Shown here in pieces: positions 25,846 through 34,375 of a DNA stretch of 64,000 nt. The notes beneath the pieces are model-generated. The model worked only from the letters and a program-made list of their open reading frames with translations, had not been told where the DNA came from and ran no database searches. The position numbers and the translations under genes were made by a program. The stretch covers positions 1 to 64,000 of the forward strand of contig NZ_FMUR01000012.1 in assembly GCF_900101605.1 (NCBI RefSeq), in the 5' to 3' direction. How positions within the stretch are numbered: the stretch's first letter is position 1; each line of letters begins with the position of its first letter. Source of the stretch: Butyrivibrio hungatei (lineage in GTDB: Bacteria; Bacillota; Clostridia; Lachnospirales; Lachnospiraceae).

Positions 25846-27228
25846 ATGAGTAATAGCGAACAGCAGGCCAGGGAGCAGATTTTAAACCTGGTTGCGGATT
25901 ATTATAACCGTTTTTTGAAAAAAGATAATGACAGCTTTACCAAGGGAGACAGAATCCCTTATTCGGGAAGGGTTTTTGATGAGAAGGAAGTTATAAATCT
26001 TGTGGATTCTTCACTTGATTTCTGGCTTACAGCGGGAAGATATACGGATGAATTCGAAAAGAGATTTGCGGAGCTTTTAAATGTCAGATTTGCAAGCCTT
26101 GTAAACAGCGGATCTTCTGCGAATCTTATTGCTTTTATGGCGCTTACAGCGCCGGAACTCGGTGACAGACAGATAAAGAGAGGCGACGAAGTTATCACTG
26201 TTGCCTGCGGATTCCCAACAACAGTAGCACCGATCATGCAGTATGGAGCAGTGCCTGTATTTGTGGACGTTACCGTACCTCAGTACAATATTGACGTTAC
26301 AATGCTTGAAGAGGCACTTAGTTCAAGAACGAAGGCTGTTATGATCGCGCATACGCTCGGAAATCCTTTTGATCTTAAGGCTGTAAGAGAGTTCTGTGAC
26401 AAGCACGGACTCTGGCTTGTTGAGGATAACTGTGATGCGCTCGGTTCAGAGTATACTATTGACGGAAAGACAGCATTTACGGGAACATGGGGCGATATAG
26501 GAACATCAAGTTTCTATCCTCCGCACCACATTACAATGGGAGAAGGCGGATGTGTATATACAGACAATGCCCTTCTTCACAAGCTTGTAAGAAGTTACAG
26601 AGACTGGGGACGCGATTGCATCTGTCCTCCCGGAAAAGACAATTTCTGCGGCCACAGATTTGACGGCAAGTTTGGTAAGCTTCCCGTTGGATACGATCAC
26701 AAATATGTTTACAGCCATCTGGGATATAATCTCAAGGCTACCGATATGCAGGCGGCAGTCGGATGTGCGCAGCTTGATAAGCTGATCGGATTTGCGGATG
26801 CAAGAAGAAAGAACTGGAAGCTGCTTCATGAGAAGCTTGAGTGTCTCAGCGATGTTCTTATTCTTCCCGAACCTGCCGAAAACAGCAATCCTTCATGGTT
26901 TGGATTTATCATGGGCGTGAAAGAGGGAGCTAAGGACGGAAACGGCAACGAACTTACAAGAAATGCCATTACCAAGGCTCTTGAGGATAACAACATTCAG
27001 ACAAGACTTCTCTTTAGCGGAAATGTTACAAAACATCCTTGCTTTGATGAGTTTGTATGCAAGAAGAATGTTGAAGATGCCGGTGATTACAGAGTTATCG
27101 GAGATCTGTCCGTGACTGATTATGTTATGAACAATGCGTTCTGGATCGGAGTATATCCCGGACTTAACGACGACAAGATCGAGTTCATGGCAAACGTTAT
27201 CAAGAAAGCATGCGGGAGAGCGGTTTAA
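25846..27228 (+). CDS. rfbH: CDP-4-dehydro-6-deoxyglucose 3-dehydratase (E1-type)
   Basis: 460 residues. Aspartate-aminotransferase-fold enzyme in which the usual PLP lysine is replaced by histidine (YPPHHITMGEGG, His 227-228), the hallmark of this PMP-dependent dehydratase. A Cys cluster for a [2Fe-2S] centre follows (CICPPGKDNFCGH). With a flavin/iron-sulfur reductase partner it removes the C3 hydroxyl on the way to 3,6-dideoxyhexoses. No such reductase gene is visible here. AGGAG precedes the ATG. It lies 16 nt after rfbG. Confidence 0.93.
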   Translation: MSNSEQQAREQILNLVADYYNRFLKKDNDSFTKGDRIPYSGRVFDEKEVINLVDSSLDFWLTAGRYTDEFEKRFAELLNVRFASLVNSGSSANLIAFMALTAPELGDRQIKRGDEVITVACGFPTTVAPIMQYGAVPVFVDVTVPQYNIDVTMLEEALSSRTKAVMIAHTLGNPFDLKAVREFCDKHGLWLVEDNCDALGSEYTIDGKTAFTGTWGDIGTSSFYPPHHITMGEGGCVYTDNALLHKLVRSYRDWGRDCICPPGKDNFCGHRFDGKFGKLPVGYDHKYVYSHLGYNLKATDMQAAVGCAQLDKLIGFADARRKNWKLLHEKLECLSDVLILPEPAENSNPSWFGFIMGVKEGAKDGNGNELTRNAITKALEDNNIQTRLLFSGNVTKHPCFDEFVCKKNVEDAGDYRVIGDLSVTDYVMNNAFWIGVYPGLNDDKIEFMANVIKKACGRAV

Positions 27229-27234
27229 TCAAAT

Positions 27235-28176
27235 ATGAAAAATAATGGTAAGATTGCCATAGTGACAGGTGCCTTTGGATTTGCGGGAGCTAATCTGACA
27301 GAGCACCTGTTAGATTATGGGTATAAAGTTTATGCGATAGGAAGAAAAGGCTCGGCTCACAACGAAAGATTTGAGGAGAGTGAGTCTTTGAGAAAAGTGC
27401 TCATCGATATGGAAGATTATGACAAGATATGCGGCTATATCGACGAGGGTGATATAAGAAGTGCAGAGGCGATTGCTCTTTTCCATCTGTCATGGGGAGG
27501 CCAAAGGGATGATTTTGATGCTCAGAGGCGAAATATAGACGGTTCTCTGTGCTTGCTGGATTCTGCGCGCGATATTAAAGAAAAATGCCTTAAAAGCAAA
27601 AATATGGACGTTTCGATAAGGGTGGTAGGTATAGGTTCGCAGGCTGAGTACGGAGTTAAGAGCGGACTTATAACGGAAGAGCTTTCGCTTGAGCCTTTTT
27701 CGGCGTACGGAAGTTGCAAGGCGGCAGCTTATTATCTGATGGAGTCAAAAGCAAGGATACTTGGGATTGATTTTATATGGGGCAGAATATTCAGCCTTAT
27801 CGGCAAATATGAGCCGGAAGGAAGGATGCTTCCCGATGTTGTCAGGAAACTTGCGGCAGGCGAAAAAGTCAGCTTAAGTTCCTGCGAGCAGTTCTGGGAT
27901 TATCTTGATGCCGGAGATGCGGCGGATGCGATAATAGCTCTTTTTGAAAAAGGAGTGACCGGAGAGGTTTATAATATCGCAAACGGTGACTATGACAGGT
28001 TAAAGAACTTTGTGGTAAGAGCAGCAAAGTGTGTCGGCGCCGATGAAAGCCTTATCAGCTACGGGAACAGGGCGAATCCTTTTGTATCACTTGAAGTTTC
28101 GGGTGAAAAGATAAAAAAAGACACCGGCTGGGAGCCAAAAGTCAGCTTTGAGGAATCAATAAAATATTATCAATAA
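27235..28176 (+). CDS. NAD-dependent epimerase/reductase of dideoxysugar synthesis
   Basis: 313 residues. Extended SDR with VTGAFGFAGANL near 9-20 and catalytic YGSCK near 159-163. Position directly after rfbG-rfbH suggests the last step, reduction at C4 giving a CDP-abequose-, paratose- or ascarylose-type sugar; which one cannot be read from the sequence. Only 6 nt separate it from rfbH. It is the last gene before a new promoter. Confidence 0.8.
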   Translation: MKNNGKIAIVTGAFGFAGANLTEHLLDYGYKVYAIGRKGSAHNERFEESESLRKVLIDMEDYDKICGYIDEGDIRSAEAIALFHLSWGGQRDDFDAQRRNIDGSLCLLDSARDIKEKCLKSKNMDVSIRVVGIGSQAEYGVKSGLITEELSLEPFSAYGSCKAAAYYLMESKARILGIDFIWGRIFSLIGKYEPEGRMLPDVVRKLAAGEKVSLSSCEQFWDYLDAGDAADAIIALFEKGVTGEVYNIANGDYDRLKNFVVRAAKCVGADESLISYGNRANPFVSLEVSGEKIKKDTGWEPKVSFEESIKYYQ

Positions 28177-28203
28177 ACAAATTTCTTTTAAACGGCATCG
28201 CGC

Positions 28204-28232
28204 TTGACATTATTTTTTTCAAAAGATACCAT
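28204..28232 (+). promoter_or_regulatory. Sigma-A-type promoter
   Basis: TTGACA (28204-28209), 17-bp spacer, TACCAT (28227-28232), about 57 nt before the chosen start of the next gene. Confidence 0.65.
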
Positions 28233-28288
28233 AAATGTAAGTATAAGGTAATCCGCGGTGTGCGATTATGTCAGGGGTGGGGAATAAA

Positions 28289-29905
28289 ATGTATGAGAAG
28301 CTGACGGAGCTTATAGCGACAGGAGACTATAGGGAAGCGTTATACGAATTTCAGGAAGAATATTTACATATCAGTGAAAAAGAGCCGAAGGATGCAGCTA
28401 AGTTGTGTCTTTTGGAGGCTTCTTTGTGGGAGGCGCTCGCTGACTCAACAGCTGAATATGATGCGATAGCTCGAGGAATTGCCTACGATGGAGGTAACTA
28501 CGAGCTTTTTTATATGCTTGGATTGTACTATGCAGACATCAATGTCAATCAGGCATACCTCGCTTTTGAGGCGGCTTTGGCGTATTGCGCGGATGAAAAT
28601 GACAGAGAAGTCATAAAAAATGCGATGGACGAACTTAAAGAAAATCGCGCACTCAGAGTCAGAAAACTGAGCATTATGATCTTGTCGCACAATGACCTCG
28701 ATCTTTTGAAAAGATGCATTGACTCGGTTGAAAAATATGTGCCTGAGGGTGCATATGAGATCGTGGTTGTGGATAATTCTTCGACTGAAGAGGGTGTAAG
28801 AGAATATCTTAAAGAAAAAGCCAAGAGTGTAAATTACAGGTTCAAGCTCATATTAAACGACGAGAACTCGGGATTTCCCAAAGGCTGCAATATAGGAAGC
28901 GTGTGCTGTGACAGGAACAATGATATTTTTTATCTGAACAATGATGCAATCCTTACGCAGAATGCAGTACTTTTCTTGAGAATGGGGCTTTATGACAATA
29001 GAAACGTCGGTGCTGTCGGTGCGCTTTCAAACAGTGCGTCACTTCAGGAAGTAACGCCTGAGGAGCTGTCAACGTATGCGGGAGAGGAGCTCGGAGAGCT
29101 CTGGCACAGGAAGCTTGGAGTTGACAGAAGTGTCAATATATTCAAAGACTACGCTTATGAGCATACATATCCGATGAAAAGGCCATATATCAAGAGGTTT
29201 CGACTTACGGGATTTGCGATGATGCTGTCAAGGGAGGCTGTAAGGTGCGTTGCGCAGGATTATAAAGTTTTTGATGAACTTTTTTCTCCGGGATACTTTG
29301 AAGATGACGATCTGGGAATCAGACTTGCCAGAGCGGGATTTGAGCAATATGTCTGCAAAAATGCTTTTATTTATCACAACGGCGGAACGGGATTTGCGGA
29401 AAATGAAAATGCCATGACGGAGAGCAGAAATAAATTTGTGGATAAGTGGGGATTTGATATTTGGGGTTATTGCCTTCCGTGGTTTGAAGTCGCAAATGCC
29501 GTCAAAGACTTATATGAAAAGAGAAAAGAAGGGCTCAGGATTCTCGATTTTACCTGTGGCTTCGGAGCAAATGCATCTTACATAAAAAGCAGTTGCCCCG
29601 ATACGTTTATTGCAGGAGTTTGTACAAATTCATTTGAAGCGGGTATTTCCGAACTTATCGCGGACGATGTGGCATTCGGAGACATAAATACCATGAGACT
29701 TCCGTGGGCGGACAGGTCTTTTGACATAGTAATAGCAGAGAGAAAACATGTCAGTATCGGGCAGATCATGCGGTATCTTAAGGCGGACGGTCTTTTCCTC
29801 AGCGAGAAGATAAATAACGAAAATGACGAGCTTATGGACATCATAAAATCCAACGCTGATGCGGGATTTGATTCGGAGCGTCTTGATAAACTGCTTAATG
29901 AGTGA
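28289..29905 (+). CDS. GT2 glycosyltransferase fused to a methyltransferase-like domain
   Basis: 538 residues. ATG 28289 is chosen over ATG 28268 because AGGGGTGGGG sits between them at proper distance. Residues about 1-120 are helical (TPR-like). About 125-380 are a GT-A domain (SIMILSHNDLDLLKRCIDS, VVVDNSST, YLNNDA, FEDDDLG). About 410-538 resemble a Rossmann methyltransferase (LDFTCGFGANASYI, LPWADRSFDIVIAE), with the SAM loop altered from the usual DxGxGxG. It probably extends a surface glycan. Confidence 0.82.
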   Translation: MYEKLTELIATGDYREALYEFQEEYLHISEKEPKDAAKLCLLEASLWEALADSTAEYDAIARGIAYDGGNYELFYMLGLYYADINVNQAYLAFEAALAYCADENDREVIKNAMDELKENRALRVRKLSIMILSHNDLDLLKRCIDSVEKYVPEGAYEIVVVDNSSTEEGVREYLKEKAKSVNYRFKLILNDENSGFPKGCNIGSVCCDRNNDIFYLNNDAILTQNAVLFLRMGLYDNRNVGAVGALSNSASLQEVTPEELSTYAGEELGELWHRKLGVDRSVNIFKDYAYEHTYPMKRPYIKRFRLTGFAMMLSREAVRCVAQDYKVFDELFSPGYFEDDDLGIRLARAGFEQYVCKNAFIYHNGGTGFAENENAMTESRNKFVDKWGFDIWGYCLPWFEVANAVKDLYEKRKEGLRILDFTCGFGANASYIKSSCPDTFIAGVCTNSFEAGISELIADDVAFGDINTMRLPWADRSFDIVIAERKHVSIGQIMRYLKADGLFLSEKINNENDELMDIIKSNADAGFDSERLDKLLNE

Positions 29906-29941
29906 TTTTTTTGAGATAAAAAACTTATGAGGTGAGTACAT

Positions 29942-30682
29942 ATGAATTGCCCTAATTGTAAAAGAGTGTTGCCGGATAATATCAGCCTTAGAATAAATTT
30001 TTGCCCGCTGTGTGGTAAAAAGCTTTTTGAGGACGGAAAGGACTATCTGATCCAGATTGCATGCGCCGGACACAGAAGCTCTGACGGAAATGTAATGATG
30101 GTATTTCTCGACGAGAGGCAGCTATATGAGGTAAAACCCGGAGAGACTATATGTTTTGCGGTCAAGGCGGGATTCCATGCGCTTAAGTTCAGGCAAAAGA
30201 TAAGGAGTAAGAATATCACACTCCTGGTAAATTCGGGATATGCGATTAAAGCGGCATACAATACGGTGTCGGGGCTTATCGAGACAAATGTCATAAAATT
30301 TGATGACGATGATGAAGAGGCATCGGAGAAAAGAGTCAGAGAGGCAGATCTTACGGCACCTGTCATGGTATCTGAGACGGGAGCGCGCGGATTTGACTCG
30401 GTTCTTGGAGTTGACGACCCCGAATATGAGGTGAAAGCTACGGAAGGCTTTAAAGAGGGAGTGCTCAGCATTTTTTCGGAACGCCTTGAATTCAAGGGAA
30501 ATAATGATATGGGCAAGGAAATCGTTGATTTCAAAAATATCGTTTCGGTAAAAAAGAAAATGGGTACGATTGATATTTTGTGTGACGGAAATATTCACAA
30601 AATATACAGTATTCCGAAAGATATATACAACGAGGTTATGTCTTTTTTAAACAATAGAATTGAAGATGTACGTGGGGTATAG
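29942..30682 (+). CDS. Zinc-ribbon protein with a C-terminal PH/GRAM-like domain
   Basis: 246 residues. The N-terminal zinc ribbon has CPNC at residues 3-6 and CPLC at 22-25. The middle (about 40-125) is a beta-rich region containing YEVKPGETICFAVKAGFHALKF, split by a strand break, which suggests a PEGA-like sandwich. An acidic linker DDDDEEASEK leads to a C-terminal FKEGVLSIFSERLEFKG-type segment like bacterial PH or GRAM domains. No membrane helix is seen. It is likely co-transcribed with the upstream gene and closed by the terminator at 30728-30758. Function unknown. Confidence 0.65.
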   Translation: MNCPNCKRVLPDNISLRINFCPLCGKKLFEDGKDYLIQIACAGHRSSDGNVMMVFLDERQLYEVKPGETICFAVKAGFHALKFRQKIRSKNITLLVNSGYAIKAAYNTVSGLIETNVIKFDDDDEEASEKRVREADLTAPVMVSETGARGFDSVLGVDDPEYEVKATEGFKEGVLSIFSERLEFKGNNDMGKEIVDFKNIVSVKKKMGTIDILCDGNIHKIYSIPKDIYNEVMSFLNNRIEDVRGV

Positions 30683-30727
30683 GGTTCACGCTATTTGATA
30701 CAACAGAAAAGCATAAAAAAATTTACG

Positions 30728-30758
30728 ACAAATAGTACTTGCGTACTATTTGTTTTTT
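30728..30758 (+). terminator. Rho-independent terminator
   Basis: Perfect 11-bp stem ACAAATAGTAC / GTACTATTTGT with a TTGC loop, followed by TTTTT. It closes the unit ending at 30682. Confidence 0.9.
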
Positions 30759-30926
30759 CGTATAATAATATATAGAAATCCTAGGCAATATCGGAAGATT
30801 TTGGAGGGGGTGAACGGGAAAAAGTCTCATATTTTAACAATAAAATGTGATGAATGTGTGAACACTTTCGCAAAAAAATGTTTCCTCCTACAATTTCGTT
30901 AAATTGCCGAAAAAGTATCGTTATTC

Positions 30927-30957
30927 TTAAGAAAATTTTAGCAGGTAATTTTCTTAA
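30927..30957. promoter_or_regulatory. 11-bp inverted repeat upstream of a DNA-binding protein gene
   Basis: TTAAGAAAATT and AATTTTCTTAA are perfect inverted copies separated by 9 nt (TTAGCAGGT). The lack of a T-run after the right arm, and a location 92 nt before a helix-turn-helix gene, suggest an operator (inference). The rest of 30683-31048 holds the terminator and no convincing gene. Confidence 0.4.
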
Positions 30958-31048
30958 AAAGGAATGACGAAATAACGTCTATGTGATAGACTAGGGGATG
31001 CAAAAGAAAAGAGACGCAAAAGAGAAAAGATTTAGGAGGTTATGCAAC

Positions 31049-31384
31049 ATGACAAAAGCTGAAATTTTGAAGAAGGAAATTCTTCTGCAGTATAAGAGCG
31101 TAAGACAGTTTGCTATAGATATGTCTATACCATACAGCACATTGGTTACAGCACTTGATAGAGGAATTGAGGGAATGGCATACGGAACAGTTATCAAAAT
31201 GTGCGATCGTTTGAATCTTAACCCTGTTGATTTTTCAACACTTGAGCAGGGCGCAGATCTTGGAAAGAAGATTGTAGAGAACCGTGTTATGCAGCAGTAT
31301 GTTAAGCTTAATAAAGCAGGACGTAAGAAAATCCTTGACATGATGGGAGATTTTTCACAGCTTGACAAGTATCAGGCTGACTGA
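31049..31384 (+). CDS. Small helix-turn-helix DNA-binding protein
   Basis: 111 residues from ATG 31049, chosen because TTTAGGAGG (31031-31039) precedes it; 17 extra upstream codons in frame carry that ribosome site and are rejected. Residues about 12-60 fit an XRE/Cro-like helix-turn-helix (SVRQFAIDMSIPYSTLVTAL). The tail (LNKAGRKKILDMMGDF) is typical of short Lachnospiraceae XRE-type regulators. It has its own terminator at 31412-31454 and is probably cytoplasmic. Its target may include the 11-bp inverted repeat upstream, which is unproven. Confidence 0.75.
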   Translation: MTKAEILKKEILLQYKSVRQFAIDMSIPYSTLVTALDRGIEGMAYGTVIKMCDRLNLNPVDFSTLEQGADLGKKIVENRVMQQYVKLNKAGRKKILDMMGDFSQLDKYQAD

Positions 31385-31411
31385 TTCGAAATTTAACAAA
31401 TGATTAATTGG

Positions 31412-31454
31412 CGGAACAAAGAGGATGAGTTCTTCTTTGTTCCGTTTGTTTTTT
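31412..31454 (+). terminator. Rho-independent terminator
   Basis: CGGAACAAAGA pairs perfectly with TCTTTGTTCCG across an 11-nt loop and is followed by TTTGTTTTTT. Its presence argues against any start of the next gene upstream of 31455. Confidence 0.85.
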
Positions 31455-31480
31455 GCTTTTTGCACAAGAACAGGTATAAT
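31452..31480 (+). promoter_or_regulatory. Promoter of the galactopyranose mutase gene
   Basis: A perfect -10 TATAAT at 31475-31480, with a poor -35 (TTTGCT at 31452-31457) at 17 bp, overlapping the terminator tail. Confidence 0.6.
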
Positions 31481-31505
31481 AGGGGAATATCAGAGAAAGG
31501 AAAGC

Positions 31506-31541
31506 ATGGTTTTAGCTTATATCATGCAATTGGGGATATGA
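31506..31541 (+). CDS. Possible 11-codon leader peptide coupled to glf
   Basis: ATG 31506 follows AGAAAGGAAAGC and encodes MVLAYIMQLGI. Its TGA (31539-31541) overlaps the glf ATG (31538-31540) as ATGA. The glf start itself has a poorly spaced GGGGA (2 nt away), so translation of glf may depend on termination of this peptide. This is an inference from layout only. Confidence 0.35.
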   Translation: MVLAYIMQLGI

Positions 31542-32734
31542 GATACGATTATTTGATTGTCGGAGCGGGACTTTTCGGTGCTGTATTTGCACATGAGATG
31601 GCTGCCAATGGAAAAGATGTGCTTGTAATTGATAAGAGAGAGCATATCGGAGGAAATATATATACCGAGAATAAGCTTGGAATCAATGTGCACAAGTACG
31701 GAGCACATATATTTCATACCTCGGACAAAGAAGTCTGGGAATATGTTAACAGATTTGCGGAGTTTAATAATTATATCAACAGCCCTGTTGCCGTATATGG
31801 AAATGAACTCTATAATCTTCCGTTTAACATGAATACCTTCAGCAAGATGTGGGGCATAAAGACTCCCGAAGAAGCAAAGGCTATTATCGACAAGCAGGCG
31901 CAGGAAGAAATCGAGAGAATAAACAAAGAGAAGGGCACTGATACTTTTTCTGCGGACAATCTCGAAGAGCAGGCGCTTAGTCTTGCGGGAAGAGATATTT
32001 ATGAAAAGCTTGTAAAGGGATATACCGAGAAGCAGTGGGGAAGGGATTGCAAGGAACTTCCTGCATTTATAATAAGACGTCTCCCGATGAGATTTATATA
32101 TGACAACAATTATTTCAATGACAGATATCAGGGTATTCCGATCGGCGGATATACGGAACTTGTTTCCAAACTCCTTCTTCTCAGTGCAGATTCGGAGAAG
32201 CTTTCGGGAACAATAGCGGTAAAGACATCGGTTGATTACTATGACTTTGTAAATATGAGCGGCAACGTTCCCGCGGAACCGTATACTTCGGTGACGGGTG
32301 ACAGTTTTGAAAAGATTCTTTTCACCGGAATGATAGATGAATTCTTTGGATATAAGCTCGGAACTCTTGAGTACAGATCGCTTAGGTTCGAGACAGAGGA
32401 ACTTCCCGAAGTCGATAACTATCAGGGAAATGCAGTTGTGAACTACACTGAGCGCGAGATTCCTTTTACCAGAATAATCGAACATAAGCATTTTGAGTAC
32501 GGAACGGGAAAAGGAACTGTTATAACAAGAGAATATCCCGCTGAGTGGAAACACGGCGATGAGCCCTATTATCCGATGAATGATGATAAGAATAACGAGC
32601 TCTTTAAGAAATATACAGAGCTTTCAAAAGAATATCCAAACATTCTCTTTGGAGGAAGACTTGGACAGTACAAGTATTACAATATGGATCAGGTCATAAG
32701 AGAAGCGCTGGATTTAAGTAAGAATAACGCATAA
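31538..32734 (+). CDS. glf: UDP-galactopyranose mutase
   Basis: 398 residues. It interconverts UDP-galactopyranose and UDP-galactofuranose using reduced FAD, supplying galactofuranose for surface glycans. The FAD-binding GAGLFGAVFA is near 9-18, with REHIGGN, HKYGAHIFHT and VYGNELYNLPF downstream, and the C-terminal PNILFGGRLGQYKYYNMDQ is diagnostic. Open frame continues upstream to 31400 but crosses a terminator and a promoter, so ATG 31538 is used. Confidence 0.95.
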   Translation: MRYDYLIVGAGLFGAVFAHEMAANGKDVLVIDKREHIGGNIYTENKLGINVHKYGAHIFHTSDKEVWEYVNRFAEFNNYINSPVAVYGNELYNLPFNMNTFSKMWGIKTPEEAKAIIDKQAQEEIERINKEKGTDTFSADNLEEQALSLAGRDIYEKLVKGYTEKQWGRDCKELPAFIIRRLPMRFIYDNNYFNDRYQGIPIGGYTELVSKLLLLSADSEKLSGTIAVKTSVDYYDFVNMSGNVPAEPYTSVTGDSFEKILFTGMIDEFFGYKLGTLEYRSLRFETEELPEVDNYQGNAVVNYTEREIPFTRIIEHKHFEYGTGKGTVITREYPAEWKHGDEPYYPMNDDKNNELFKKYTELSKEYPNILFGGRLGQYKYYNMDQVIREALDLSKNNA

Positions 32735-32740
32735 ATAAAT

Positions 32741-32800
32741 AGAAACAGCCCGCAATCGGTGCATTTGATCTTAAGATGATGTACCATGCGGGCTGTTTCT
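32741..32800. terminator. Bidirectional terminator between glf and the FliD-like gene
   Basis: AGAAACAGCCCGCA and TGCGGGCTGTTTCT are perfect inverted repeats flanking a 32-nt loop between convergent genes. T-rich or A-rich flanks serve each strand only weakly. Confidence 0.7.
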
Positions 32801-32817
32801 CTATGTAAAACCGGGCT

Positions 32818-34128
32818 TCAACAATAATTGTTGAACATCATACCCGAATATTCACTTGTGATGTATGGCGATGCCACATTTTCCTTGTTGTCGGGGTTTT
32901 TGTAATTAACGACAGGTCTGTCAACGTACTTCATCGGATTAACCGAGATTTCTTTTGCCATCGAAAGAAGTGATTCCGAGAACTTCTTGATTGGTTCAAG
33001 TGCGTCGGTGTTATTGCTTGTTGTAACAGCTTCCTTGAGCACGTCCGTATCTATCGAAATTATACCGTCGCCTTCGAGTTTGATTCCGAGTGCATCGGTA
33101 TCTTTTATGTGCTGTCTTGCAATTGAGATTGCTTCAGATCTGAGTTTATCACCTTTGTATTTGGAATCGTGTTCCTGCGCAACGTCCTGTACAAAACTGT
33201 TGTAGTTGTCGATTAGGGCGGTTATATGGTTTACAAGCGCCTCGTTGTCTTTTTTTACACCGACATGTATCGAATCGCCGGGCTCTGTGACACCGTTTAA
33301 GTGAATGTCGAACTTGGAGCCGACTGTGAAGTGGTTTGAAATGGCTGTTTTCTCATCACCGTTTAGTGCAAAGTGCGCATTTGAAGCGGGAGCGGAGACC
33401 ATATCAAGACCAAGTGCGGCAACTGCACCGCTTTTAAGCTCTCCGTCAGTCTCATAAATCTCGAACTGACTGAGTTCTCCGGGATGAAGACCTGTGTGCT
33501 TCGATGAGATCTGGAGTGCGGAGCGGCTGTTGGTTCCTTCTATTATTTCTGCCGAAAGACCTATATCAGCCTTGTTTATAAGTTTTTCGAGTTTCTGGAG
33601 AACATCTATATTCTTGTCGGTACCGTAAATACTGAACTGAAATTCAAATTCCTGCTCGCCGACCTTTACATCAAATGAATAATTGTCGGGAGGAAGTACG
33701 CTCGATGAATCCGTTGAAAGCATAAGTCCCGTATTAACCTGCTGAGAAGCGAGCTGAGATACTTCAATATCAAAACCTGCAGTTCCGACATCTTCGTTCG
33801 GAGTCTTGCCGATATAAGAAGCAACAACCGTATCAGGGTCTGTCGAGAAAGCAGAAGTGTGATTCAGGGAAGATTTATCTTCCTGATCGCTGAGGTTAAA
33901 GATACTGTTTTGAAGCTGTCTTGCGCGCTCTTTTATATCTATTGCGTCAATACGCACATCGTCATCATTTGAAAGTAAATAAAGAGGGGAGTTTTTGTTT
34001 ATTTTTGCAATCGACTTATACACATCCCTAAGCTCATCCTTTCGATGTGCGTCGGCCTGTGTAACATCTTTGGACACGTGGTCCTGTATGAAATGGTTAT
34101 AAACACCATTTAGAGATATTCCTGCCAT
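32818..34128 (-). CDS. FliD-like flagellar filament cap protein (tentative)
   Basis: 436 residues, soluble, with no signal peptide, as for flagellar type III exports. The N-terminal helix contains LRDVYKSIAKINKNSPLYLL. The middle repeats beta-rich segments (FDIEVSQLASQQVNTG), a phrase typical of FliD and FlgK proteins. The C-terminus (HITALIDNYNSFVQDVAQ, then SIARQHIKDTDALGIKLEGDG) is FliD_C-like. It is short for Lachnospiraceae FliD and lacks the usual TGLDT N-terminus. AGGAGG precedes the ATG, with promoter 34234-34261. The leader contains AAGGA twice near the ribosome site. It is the only flagellar-type gene in the window. Confidence 0.55.
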   Translation of the reverse strand: MAGISLNGVYNHFIQDHVSKDVTQADAHRKDELRDVYKSIAKINKNSPLYLLSNDDDVRIDAIDIKERARQLQNSIFNLSDQEDKSSLNHTSAFSTDPDTVVASYIGKTPNEDVGTAGFDIEVSQLASQQVNTGLMLSTDSSSVLPPDNYSFDVKVGEQEFEFQFSIYGTDKNIDVLQKLEKLINKADIGLSAEIIEGTNSRSALQISSKHTGLHPGELSQFEIYETDGELKSGAVAALGLDMVSAPASNAHFALNGDEKTAISNHFTVGSKFDIHLNGVTEPGDSIHVGVKKDNEALVNHITALIDNYNSFVQDVAQEHDSKYKGDKLRSEAISIARQHIKDTDALGIKLEGDGIISIDTDVLKEAVTTSNNTDALEPIKKFSESLLSMAKEISVNPMKYVDRPVVNYKNPDNKENVASPYITSEYSGMMFNNYC

Positions 34129-34233
34129 GCGATGCCCCTCCTTTCTTCCTTGATATACGTGCGGTATAATGATTCTGTCATTCCATTGACATCAGACGCA
34201 CGAGGGCATACTTAGCCACCTTTAGTTACTTAC

Positions 34234-34261
34234 ATTTTATATATTATTGTGCAAATGTCAA
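34234..34261 (-). promoter_or_regulatory. Promoter of the FliD-like gene
   Basis: On the minus strand, TTGACA (34261-34256), 16-bp spacer, TAAAAT (34239-34234). It implies a leader of about 100 nt in which CGTGCG/CGCACG (34158-34204) can close a stem-loop. 34262-34375 shows nothing else. Confidence 0.6.
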
Positions 34262-34375
34262 TCGTTTTTTAGTGAAAAAATAGTGAAAAGCGATGATTTA
34301 ATGGAATATTAATACTATAATAATTTTGTTTTTCTTTTTATCTGAAAATACTAATTTGGGAATAGGAAACATAGT

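Noticed and set aside
30790-30900. Short GTG-started frame after GGAGGGGG near 30812
   Set aside because: The purine run abuts the GTG with no spacing, and the 30-codon product has no recognisable feature.
31400-31537. N-terminal extension of UDP-galactopyranose mutase
   Set aside because: The extension crosses a strong terminator and a TATAAT promoter. The conserved fold begins at ATG 31538.
34129-34230. Cyclic di-GMP riboswitch in the leader of the FliD-like gene
   Set aside because: The conserved GEMM core sequences (for example GCACAGGGCAAACC) are absent. Only generic stem-loops are seen.
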